A stretch of DNA of 64,000 nt from Sanderia malayensis (lineage: Eukaryota > Cnidaria > Scyphozoa > Semaeostomeae > Pelagiidae): positions 1 through 64,000 of the forward strand of contig RQOL01000745.1 in NCBI GenBank assembly GCA_013076295.1, given 5' to 3'. Below the pieces are notes generated by a model. The model did no database searches. It saw nothing but the letters and a program-made list of their open reading frames with translations, and was not told where the DNA came from. Position numbers and translations under genes: made by a program. Below are positions 32,687 to 42,690 of this stretch, piece by piece. Within the stretch, counting starts at the first letter, position 1. The number at the start of each line of letters is the position of its first letter.

Positions 32687-33649
32687 TTAATTATTTTGCT
32701 TTTGAAAGGCGCGTGTTTGTCGAAAAATATCTTTCAAAGTCTTTGTGAAAATGTTCGCAGCTAATTCAATGTTATTGCAGTCGTAGAGGAATCCCCAGTT
32801 TATTAGTTTTGAGTCTTCAGCTAATTTACCAGCATCGTAATTTTTGTAATCTCGCGAGATTACTGATCTAGATGTGTATCTTTTGCAGTTTAGCTTTCTT
32901 ATACAACCAATCAGTTCGTGATCTCCAATTGACAATGGTGTGACAATAATTTTATTGATATTCATTGGATTGTTTGTTAAAATTAAATCGATCAGTGTTT
33001 CTGTTGTCTGAGTGATTCTTGTTGGTTCAGAGACCATTTGTTCAAAACCATTCAAGTTTATAGTTGTTTTCAACTCTTTGTTGTCGTTGGGGTTGAGAAA
33101 ATTTGCGTTGAAATCCCCGAGGATGATGACTTCTCTTTGTTCCTTTTGTGCAGCAATTAACGATTCGTTGAATTCAGTGTTGAAATTTTTCGACAAATGT
33201 TTTGAGCTGTTTGGAGGACGGTAATAACAAGCGATAAGAATAGATTTTGCTTTCTTGATAAAAATTTCCAACCATAAACATTCCGTTGAGTTTCTCTCTA
33301 ATTCAGTGCGCCTTTTCCACTGTAGTCCATTTTTAACATATATTCCAACTCCACCTCCTTGCCCTCTTTTTCTATTATTGGCAACAAATTGATAGTTAGG
33401 AATTTCAAATAAAACTTCTTCGGATTCGTTGTTTACGTGAGTTTCAGTTACTGCCAAGATATCTATGTCTTTGTAACTGTGCATAAACTTTTCTATAGCA
33501 TGAAAGTTTGATAGCAAGCCTCTTGCATTTTGATGTAACAATTTTAAACCTCTTGTTTTAAAAAACTCGTCTGCTAATTTAGCTTCAGCAGGTTCAGGAA
33601 CACAAAAAATCAACATAATTGCAAGTATAACCGCACGCCACGACGACAT
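32687..33649 (-). pseudogene. LINE endonuclease region with signal-like N-terminus
   Basis: 320 codons. After a hydrophobic leader (AVILAIMLIFCV, cleavage-like AEA) comes an endonuclease/exonuclease/phosphatase domain: KLLHQNARGL, DILAVTETH (catalytic E), GGGVGIYV, LIACYYRPPN, VIILGDFNAN (D/N) and SIGDHELI (DH). It continues into the linker (KPAPWLKVDL) with a frameshift near 32590. The leader is not expected on a nuclear enzyme and is noted separately. Confidence 0.85.
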
Positions 33650-34031
33650 CTTGGAATGATTGGAAGAGAAAGTTAATTGGTTGGAAGATATTTGCTAGCT
33701 GAAAGTAAGATAATCAAAAATCTTTAAACGTGACAAGAAGAAATAGGCCAAAGCTTTATCCGAACATCGATAAACAAACCAACGTTTGGTCTCATCAGAA
33801 CGATAGTGAGCCCTTAAAGAGAATGTGCAAGGTTAAAAGGCGTGCTTTCGCAACTGCTAAAAATAGATTTGGTTTATTAACCAATCAGAGAAGCGCAAAG
33901 GGAAGATGTAATTTTTTCACGTCAACATTAAGCCTGTTATTGTTGCCATTTTGCATTCTCTTACGGTTCTCATCACTGATCTCAAAGTCCATTTTTAAAC
34001 AGAGCCTTCTATCTTTGCACATTCCCTTTAA

Positions 34032-35353
34032 AGTGCCGCTACGACTTTTTTTTATTTGTGAATTCAATAAAACTCGGTACGCTGACTTCAGATCTGAAAA
34101 CTATTTTTAAATCAGACGCGTAGTTCACGAGTTATAACGCGTGGAAGTGTCGATGTTTCGTCATTTTCGCCATTTTCCTTGTCTCACTTTTAGGACTGGG
34201 TCGAGTCCACTATGACATCATAGTGGCAGCCCCTTTTTTTCCCGTACTGAAGCAACAAATCTGACGTCGATTTTCTCTCATACTATGGACTCGATATTTG
34301 TTTTTTTGACTTTGATGATTAGAAACAGGTCGGCACATTATGGCATTGAAATTTGAAAGGCTTGTGATGTGTTTGCAGCTGTGGGAAGGAATTACAAAAT
34401 TCCCATGTAGTGGCTGCTCAATGTGCTCAGTGGCGGCGGGCGTAGGCCGTGCAATGTTAAAACAGTACGGGATTTCAATAGGATCAAAAACACGATCACA
34501 GATATTTGACAGGACCTGAAAATTGTTAGATTTATATGTGAAACTGGGAAAATATGCCAAATCGATGTGTTTTGCTATGCCATGGAAATACACCGGATAA
34601 ATCAAGATTTGTAGAGCTTCACAGGATTCAGCTTTATCAGGACGATCGCCCTGAAGCTGTAACGAGAAGGAAGTGGTAGATTTCATCAATTCGCAACGAC
34701 GGACGAAATTCTAAACTTCGCAGTTAGAAAATGCCAACATGCAACCATCAATTTCCGTGCAATAACGAAATTCATGTGTAGTAATAAGGAATTGTGTTGC
34801 ACATTTTCTACACTTGCTGTATCTAATGAAAATCGAATCGTTTCAAGTTTCTTCAACCACAAAGGTTGACCGACACGGATGGATATGGCCATGGCCTAAA
34901 TGATATTACGTATAGAATTTTGATACACTTTTACTTCTCAGATACACAACAGAAAGATAATAATTCAGATCCAGTCAAATGCCCAGAAAGTTTTCTTTCA
35001 ACATTTCTTTTCTCGCTCACATCTCTTTCATAGCTTTATGGAAACTTTCTATTCAATTCTGATCACCAAAATTGCACAAATACCCAGGAATACCCATAAC
35101 AAGACAAGATAGCGCAAACACAACATTGTCTATTATACTGAATGTAGGCCTATGTCCGCCGCCGCTGAGCACACTGAGTCCACTATGATGTCATAGTGGA
35201 CTCGACCCAGTCCTAAAAGTGAGACACGAAAGTGTGAACGCAATCTCTCGTAACTCAACAATTACTCATCAGATCAAAAAAATATAAACGGTATCAGAAT
35301 CAGCGCATTCGATTCTATAGTTTTAGCCAATAAAAAAAAGCCGTAGGGGCACT
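34032..35353. mobile_element. TTAA-flanked DNA element, second copy
   Basis: agtgccgctacgac at the left, complement-like gccgtaggggcact at the right, TTAA on both sides (34028-34031, 35354-35357). It shares arms and the THAP-like remnant (MPNRCVLLCHGN, ~34555) with the copy in the NLR intron, but is shorter and interrupted by a stop after RRKW. Confidence 0.8.
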
Positions 35354-35357
35354 TTAA

Positions 35358-37684
35358 AGGACTTGGTTAGAGGATCTTCGAAGCAGTAAAAAGACTTGTT
35401 GCCACGCCAATATTGCACTTGGTGGACTTAAGGTTCAAAGTATTCAGTTGTTTTCTTACCAGTGCTAGAGAATTGGGATGCCAGTGTAAAACTTCTTTGT
35501 AGGATTATCCGACTTCAACTTTTCAATTGAACAAATTAATGCTTTGACTTTTGTTAGTTACAACTGTAGCTGCTCCATTTGAATTTTTAATGAGCTAGGT
35601 TTGGCTGATATGTCTGCAATTTGAAATTGGAAATCTTCATTCGTTGCAAAAGAAAAGAATGCATTATATCATTTTCCAACTTGCCAGACTCAATTGCAAG
35701 ATGTGTAGGAGAGTTTGCATCAAAATCAATTTGCGTTGAAACAGTAAAGACCATGACTATTCTAATGGATAGCCATCATCAGGATCCATCTCGTCACTAA
35801 AACTTGGGGGTTGTTAAGATCATAGTCAATAGAAAAGAGTTTTTTTCTTTTGACTATGTTCTTTGCTTTTATTTGTTGTCGAAGAGACAATTTCACAGTA
35901 CCACAGTATTTGAAACGGTTCCAAATTTGGCTGCGTTTACACGGGATCGGTTTCATGTGGAACTATTCGAAATTATTGCGCAAAGCGGTGCTGTGGAGGC
36001 GTGCTTGACAAGCTCAAAGGGCACCATTTTTGTGATTCCCTTTGTTCACGACCACATGACGCTCACATTTTATGCCTCACTTCCTATCTGTACTCATTTT
36101 GGAACCATTCCACCCGTTTACACGAGCATTTTGGAACGTTTCCGTGGAAAACCCCGTAAACGTCACAGAAGAAATATGAAAAATTGGCAGTGTAACATAT
36201 TCTTATTTGAAGTCGGTCGATGCGGATAAAACTGCCTAATGATTTCAGCATCTATTCAATGGTGCTGTCTACATTTGCAGCAAGTTACAGAAAACATTTA
36301 TGTTCAAAAATTGTCCCGAAACAAAATAGGGCTAATTGACGGCTTACCTGTTTTTACCAAAATCAGAGCAATGGGGCTTTCTGAAACAATTGTCGACGTT
36401 ATCACATTTTGCTCTCTCCTTTCGTGATAAATGAACTTCGAATATAAAAGATGATTCTAAGTTTGTAACATCCGCCATTTTTCAAAGTCTTTCTTCGTCA
36501 TTCTTCTCAGAATCTTCAATGCCTCTTCCCTCAACGATAATACAACCAAATGGAAGCAAAAGATTTAATTCACTGCGTGCAAAGTATTTACCTTCTAGAA
36601 AGCAGACTGGGCGCTGCAAATATGGTTCGCTGACCATATTTGGTAATTTCATTTACAAGAGAACAGAAAATAGCAGTCTCTTCTTGCTTCAGATTATCCA
36701 ATCAGATTGAGCGACCGGTGTAGATTCCGCTGTACGAATGTGATCGATGTCGCTTGACTTGAAAACACTCTAATCAAAGCATTTGTACGATTAAAACTCC
36801 CACATGCGCTCTGTCAATAAATTGGAAAGTAGAAACATTACTTTCGAAATTATTAGTCAGGGTAACACTAGTTACAGTAATTGTTTAAAGCAAAGAAGAC
36901 TTTCACATGAGAAGTTTTGGCTCTTTAAGAAGACTTGTCTGAAACGCTTTGGCTTTGCTTCCAAACATTAATTTCAACGCAGTACAAATAAAGTAAAAAA
37001 ATTGTGAATAATAAAATTAATCTGTAAATTTTGACTAATCAAGCGGTTCCAACAGGATTTCGCCAAAAAACGGCAAACCTTATCTTCCCCGGGAATCTTA
37101 TGCCGGGTGCTGAGCAGCCACTAAAGCTCGCCCTCTTTCCTCGTTTTGCCAATGGGGATACTGATGAATGGATCTCTCGACCTTCGAGGCTGGCCATTTC
37201 CCGCTGAAAGAAAAGCCGAAAATTCCCAGGGCCAAATGATCACCAAAGAGTAATGGCCGATCTTCAAATACTCTTGATAATACAAGAAAAGAAGATATTT
37301 GAGATCAAAACCGAGTTACCTTTTAATTGGAATATCTATACGTCACCGCTTTAACTAGATGGCTCTGCGAAGGAGAGTTGCGTGTCAGCATTGTCTCAAA
37401 CAACTGACTGGACTCAAAGTCCAAAGTTTTTAATGAAACTCCTTTCAAGAATTCAAAAGAAGAACCGCAGTTAAGCAGTGAGATCATGCTAAACATTGAA
37501 AAAATCTATGAGCTTAATATTAGTATTATAAAGAAAGGAGAAGCTTCGACATAACCAACACCTGTGAAATGAAATCAATGGATTTCTTTATCGTATATAA
37601 AATGCACTTTCCAATAAGTTAGCAATTTTAAAACATTTTGAAACAAAGTATTTATTTGCCATACATTTAAATATTAGTTGACAG
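35358..37684. other. Unassigned sequence
   Basis: No gene recognised. A region near 35930-36140 contains opposed ctgcgtttacacg / cccgtttacacgag motifs, suggesting another small repeat, but the ends cannot be placed. Confidence 0.4.
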
Positions 37685-37800
37685 ATACAGTAAACACCCG
37701 CGTATAAGAACCTGTGAATTAAGAACCTACAGGCTGAAATTATGAAATTAAACACCCATTTTATAAGAACCTATCCAGCCTGAAATGTAAAATAGGTTCT
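37685..37800 (+). repeat. pogo-like terminus, second occurrence
   Basis: tacagtaaacacccgcgtat followed by aagaacct repeats and cagcctgaaat, the same layout as 11070-11190. The matching opposite end was not found. Confidence 0.65.
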
Positions 37801-37883
37801 TATTTGTAGAGAATAGCCAAATTAGATTAGTCTTTGACATGGAACATTCAAGCTTTTATTATATCCTAAAACAACCACTAACT

Positions 37884-38296
37884 GACTGACTTACTGTTCA
37901 TTATTCCACTTAAATTTAAGTCTTTTGTAGACTCCTTTTTGCTCAGCTTTCTCAATATCTTTTGTAGGTAGCAGGGGTTCCCACTAATGAGTTTGCAGTC
38001 CATGGGAATTTCCAAACCTTTACCACCTCCTCTGTTAAATCTGCTGCCAATGCATTCAGCTTCAATGGTGCCATAGTCAGCAAGGAAAGTATTGAATATT
38101 TCAGAGAGCTCGATAGGTACATGTCCTACAGTTTTCCCATCTTCAGTTATCACAACCACAGCATGTTGATCATATTCATTATCATTTTCTGTTTCACAAT
38201 ATAATACCTCTCCAATATGAACAACTACATCCTTGTATTATGCATGATATCCTCGGACACTGGATTCGATAAATAAATTAAATTCCTGTGTCATGA
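37884..38296 (-). pseudogene. HIRAN-like domain protein fragment
   Basis: From an ATG at ~38296 the minus strand reads EFNLFIESSVRGYHA, an in-frame TAA (~38240), then YKDVVVHIGEVLYC, ETENDNEYDQHAVVVI, GKTVGHVPIELSEIF, CIGSRFNRGGGKGLEIP. The order RGYH-YKD / E-x-N-x-x-D-x-HAV / G-x-VGHVP / GLE-P is a HIRAN-like module often present in abundant invertebrate transposon-linked proteins. The 3' end points to the pogo-like terminus at 37685, as the pogo transposase does at 11070. Confidence 0.6.
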
Positions 38297-38398
38297 TTAC
38301 TTTATTTCTTGCTAACTGCACTTTCCCTCTAACTTCGACACCACAGACACAACACAGACAGAGTTCAGAAAATACTGTAGGTGTAGTGTAGGCCTTCC

Positions 38399-40628
38399 CA
38401 CCAAAACAAGACAGTTGAACACAAATTCGAAGTTTATTCCCTAAAACTACAACTATATGGGGATGTTTTCAGCAAAAAACAGCATCTCTATCTTGCTTGT
38501 ACTCCTGAATCGAGCGGGAAATATCTTGTCACTTGCTCTTCGACATGGCGGCCTTGCCAAGCTGGCCTACCGTAAACATGGTAAAAATTTCAAAGTCTTT
38601 CATTTTTAAGAAATTCGAAGTTTATTCCCTAACACTACAACTATATGAGGATGTTTTCAGCAAAAAACTGCATCTCTATCTTGCTTGTACTTCTGAATCG
38701 AGCGGGAAATATTTTGTCACTTGCTCTTCGAAAAGGCGGCCTTGCCAAGCTGGCCTAGCGTAAACATGGTAAAAATTTCAAAATCTTTCATTTTTAAGAA
38801 ATTCGAAGTTTATTCCCTAACACTAAAACTATATGGGGATGTGTTCAGCAAAAAACCGCATCTCTATCTTGCTTGTACTTCTGAATCGAGCGGGAAATAT
38901 CTTGTCACTTGCTCTTCGAAATTCGAAAAGGCTGGTTTTCCAACTTTTCGAAGTGGCTGTCGACGCTACTAAAACCCGGAACAAGCAGAAAAGAGACGTG
39001 CATTTTGATTTTTCAGACTCACATTGGCAAAGCTGCTACAAAAGACAGAATTATCATTGCTGGGTATAAATTCGAAGTTTATTCCCTAAAACTACAACTA
39101 TATGGGGATGTTTCCAGCAAAAAACCGCATCTCTATCTCGCTTGTGGTTCTGAAGCGAGCGGGAAATATTTTGTCACTTGCTCTTCGACATGGCGGCCTT
39201 GCCAAGCTGGTTTACCGTGGTCCGTTCCGTGAACTTGGTAATTTTACATTTCCCAAATGCTGATGACGTAGCTCGAAAATTTATGACCAAGTCTTGAACT
39301 GGAAAAGGACTCCAAGAAATAAGCATCTTTGCATTGTTATGTGACTTGTATTTTCTCATGGATTTCGGAATTTATATAAATTACAATACTTTCTTGTTGA
39401 TTCAAATTGACCATTAGTAACTATAATATAAATAGCTTTTACTTGTAAGTTTAATTGAAATTCTCTTCGCTTGACGTTCTTGTCTGTATCAATTCTTATT
39501 GCGAGAATCTTTCTCAAATACATCTGAATCGTCATTAATTGCCATCTATGTTGGAGGCTGTGCCTGTGTACATCCGATCCGTTCATTTATTTTAACGAAT
39601 AACCACATTTCCAAAAACGATTGCCGAGGATAGAAATTTTTGGCAAAGGTATTGGCAAAAGTAACAATTTTCGAGCTACGTCATCAGCATTTGGGAAATG
39701 TAAAATTACCAAGTTCACGGAATGGACCACGGTAAACCAGCTTGGCAAGGCAGCCATGTCGAAGAGCAAGTGACAAAATATTTCCCGCTCGATTCAGAAG
39801 TACAAGCAAGATAGAGATGCGGTTTTTTGCTGAAAACATCCCCATATAGTTGTAGTTTTAGGGAATAAACTTCGAATTTATACCCAGCAATGATAATTCT
39901 GTCTTTTGCAGCAACTTTGCCAATGTGAGTCTGGAAAATCAAAATGCACGTCTCTTTTCTGCTTGTTCCGGGTTTTAGTAGCGTCGACAGCCACTTCGAA
40001 AAGTTGGAAAGGCAGCCTTTTCGAAGAGCAAGTGACAAGGTATTTCCCGCTCGATTCAGAAGTACAAGCAAGATAGAGATGCGGTTTTTTGCTGAACACA
40101 TCTCCATATAGTTGTAGTGTTAGGGAATAAATTTCGAATTTCTTAAAAATGAAAGATTTTGAAATTTTTACCATGTTTACGTTAGGCCAGCTTGGCAAGG
40201 CCGCCTTTTCGAAGAGCAAGTGACAAAATATTTCCCGCTCGATTCAGAAGTACAAGCAAGATAGAGATGCGCTTTTTTGTTGGAAACATCCCCATATAGT
40301 TGTAGTGTTAGGGAATAAACTTCAAATTTCTTAAAAATGAAAGATTTTGAAATTTTTACCATGTTTACGGTAGGCCAGCTTGGCAAGGCCGCCATCTCGA
40401 AGAGCAAGTGACTAAATATTTCCCGCTCGATTCAGAAGTACAAGCAAGATAGAGATGCGGTTTTTTGCTGAAAACATCCCCATATAGTTGTAGTTTTAGG
40501 GAATAAACTTCGAATTTGTAGTAATCAATGGTAATACCGTCTTTTGCAGCGACTTTCCCAATGTGAGTCTGGAATCCCAATGTGAGTCTAGATTCCAGAC
40601 CTATATTCGCCTGTCTTGTTTTTGGTGG
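38399..40628. mobile_element. Fold-back element with 188-bp tandem units in both arms
   Basis: The left arm (38399-39283) contains four units starting aaattcgaagtttattcc at 38423, 38611, 38799 and 39068. The right arm (39666-40628) carries the same units inverted. The termini are ccaccaaaacaagacag and complement. The spacer 39284-39665 is unique. Open frames through the units (KFEVYSLTLQLYGDVFSKK) are repeat artefacts. Target duplication is unclear. Confidence 0.88.
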
Positions 40629-40656
40629 CCTTCCCTTCCCGCCGTTCCGTACAACA

Positions 40657-40700
40657 GGTTGGCAAAAGATACTAGTGGTCAAAAGGACCTTTCCGAGAAC
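40657..40700 (+). repeat. 44-bp exact copy of part of the secreted-protein exon
   Basis: Identical over 44 bases to 18674-18717 (ggttggcaaaagatactagt to ttccgagaac), with unrelated flanks. It lies just outside the fold-back element, so it may be a captured or filler fragment. Confidence 0.9.
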
Positions 40701-40959
40701 TGCATGAAACGACGAATCACGAGTAACGAAAACTAAGAAACGACTGTTTATGACCTCAAGCCGACAAAAACTGCCGATAAAACATGACAAGGTCATTGCC
40801 CCTTCTATTTGCGGATTTCGCGGGAAACCTGTCCCATCGTTTGAGATATAAAAGAAGAATGGCCTACATTTGTTACATTGTTTTGTTTGTACAATTAGTT
40901 TGAAACAATTGCTTTTTTTAGTCAAATCTCAAAACTAAATTATATTCAATTATTCAAAA

Positions 40960-41920
40960 TGAAATGATGTTAACCTTTTATTAACTAGCTGTTAACATTG
41001 TTAAAATGAGTGCTGCTGTGATGTAACGAGGACTAAAGCATCTAGCATTTGATTAAAACGAATTGTTTTGAAATGAGTGCTTCAAGAAAATACGGAGAGG
41101 GGGTGTTTAGTGAGCTTGAAAGCCTAGATATCTATATTGGTAACAGAACAGGTCGTTTGTCTATATTTGATGAGCTTGAATGTTGTCATTTGTATTTGAC
41201 ATTTCTTATTGACATTTATGTTTCATAGCTGGATTTTGGAATTTCAGTAATAATAGATTTCAGCAAATTATTCTTTATCAAGAAAAGGTGTACGCTCAGT
41301 TTGAAGATCAAAGATAAAATTCAAATCTTTGTTGATGTGACTTCACAATGAACACAAAACAATACCAAAAACAAAGGAATAAATGTAGAAAACCCCAGAT
41401 TAAAAGGAAAACTAAATTAAATGCACATCAACAATTTGAAATCTGAAGTCCGGATTTTCTGGACCGGGATTACTTTCAAAAAAATAATAAAACATAATGA
41501 TGGTGCAAATGATGATACAATAGTTTTTAAGGCCTACTATACTTCCGCACAGATTTTCTCTTCTGCTTGCAGGCATTCGTTTTTATAAACTTATCCCCAC
41601 GACAAGAAAGCAACTCCTGTGTTCTTGTCGAAATAAAATGGCCTTTTTTGGGCCTTCTCGATTCTGGCCACGAATAAAAGTTGATAACCAGCAGATAAGC
41701 CAACCAAATATCGTTTTGTCAATGTTTCTAAAACGTCTCACTGCACTGCCGCAAAGATCACCGCCATTGATGAATTGATAATAAAACCAGCATGCGGCTA
41801 AACGGAGGAGGATTTAAGGCCACGCACAGGCTAGAATCCGACAAACATCTTCACAAACAAACATCTTCACAAGATTTTTTCTCGAGAAGGACTCGATTAT
41901 ATTCTGCTGCGCAGCCGCTT
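40960..41920. repeat. Dispersed repeat related to 6420-6913
   Basis: Blocks at 40990-41040 (aacattgttaaaatgagtgc) and 41760-41915 (ccattgatgaattga, ggctagaat, actcgattatattctgct) match the intronic repeat of the NLR-like gene in the opposite orientation. Confidence 0.55.
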
Positions 41921-42251
41921 CACTTCGTTCCGCTACGCAGCAGCAATTTTTTATTATTCATGATTTTTTTTTGTACAAAAGATCAAACTTTGAGATATGG
42001 AGGAAGAGGGTGAGTTGCGTGCTGAATTTTTTGATACTTTATATTAGCAAATATGAAAATTCCAAGTTGAAAACCTGAACAAGCTATTCTTGTTGTGCTT
42101 GTTTTTGTTCTTGTTCTTCTTGGCCTTTAAGTTCTAACAATTCGCAATATTGTACAAGTTGATAAAAAATCAAGAAGTGTTTCTCTTTCATAAAACATCA
42201 ATGATAAAATATATTTTTACATCTACCTCTTTATAACTATTTAATATATCA

Positions 42252-42293
42252 ACATATCAATCAATCAATCAATCAAGCGATCAATCAATCAAT
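42252..42293 (+). repeat. (CAAT)n microsatellite
   Basis: Runs of atcaatcaatcaatcaatca with one interruption (gcgatc). Confidence 0.95.
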
Positions 42294-42318
42294 ATTCTAA
42301 AAATGTTTTACTCAATTA

Positions 42319-42675
42319 TTATTGTTCATCATGTTGTTGTTCATATTCCCAAGCTCGTTGTTCTTCTGCATCTTGTTGCTCAAATATCTCCCACAATTGT
42401 TCAACTTGTTCTTCAAAGGTAGCATTTTCATCGAATTCAAAACCATTCAATGAAAGCGTATCGTCAGTTTCATAAACTGATGAATCACTTCTTTCATCAT
42501 CATCATCATCATCATCATTATCTTCTTCACCGGAATAGTAACTTTGCGCATCACTAAGATCCATATTTATAACCGCTTCATCATGTTCTATCATATTTTC
42601 AACAGAATCAGTTATATTAATAATAAGTCTTGAGGCGCGTAAAAGATAATCACCAGTTATCCAATTATCAATCAT
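42319..42675 (-). CDS. Hypothetical acidic protein
   Basis: 118 codons with an ATG at 42675. The protein is highly acidic, with an eight-residue aspartate run ([13 protein letters not shown]) and a glutamine/glutamate-rich end ([18 protein letters not shown]). No domain is recognised. It abuts the start of the Ty3/gypsy coding fragment in the opposite direction. It may be part of an unidentified element or a chance frame; the low-complexity run makes open frames easy. Confidence 0.3.
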   Translation of the reverse strand: MIDNWITGDYLLRASRLIINITDSVENMIEHDEAVINMDLSDAQSYYSGEEDNDDDDDDDERSDSSVYETDDTLSLNGFEFDENATFEEQVEQLWEIFEQQDAEEQRAWEYEQQHDEQ

Positions 42676-42690
42676 GATGAAAATATATCA

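Larger units (their letters stand above)
30545..33720 (-). mobile_element. Broken APE-type LINE
   Basis: A minus-strand element with an endonuclease frame, reverse-transcriptase frames and a C-terminal region, ending in an (aat)n-rich tail at 30545-30577. At least three frame changes separate the coding blocks (33649-32687, 32435-31737, 31680-31324, 31409-30783). No upstream ORF1 is visible before 33720. The domain order fits the CR1/L2/Jockey group. Confidence 0.85.

Noticed and set aside
38533..40925. Several similar open frames (KFEVYSLTLQLYGDVFSKK...)
   Set aside because: They are the 188-bp units of the fold-back element read on either strand. No start, splice or domain evidence.
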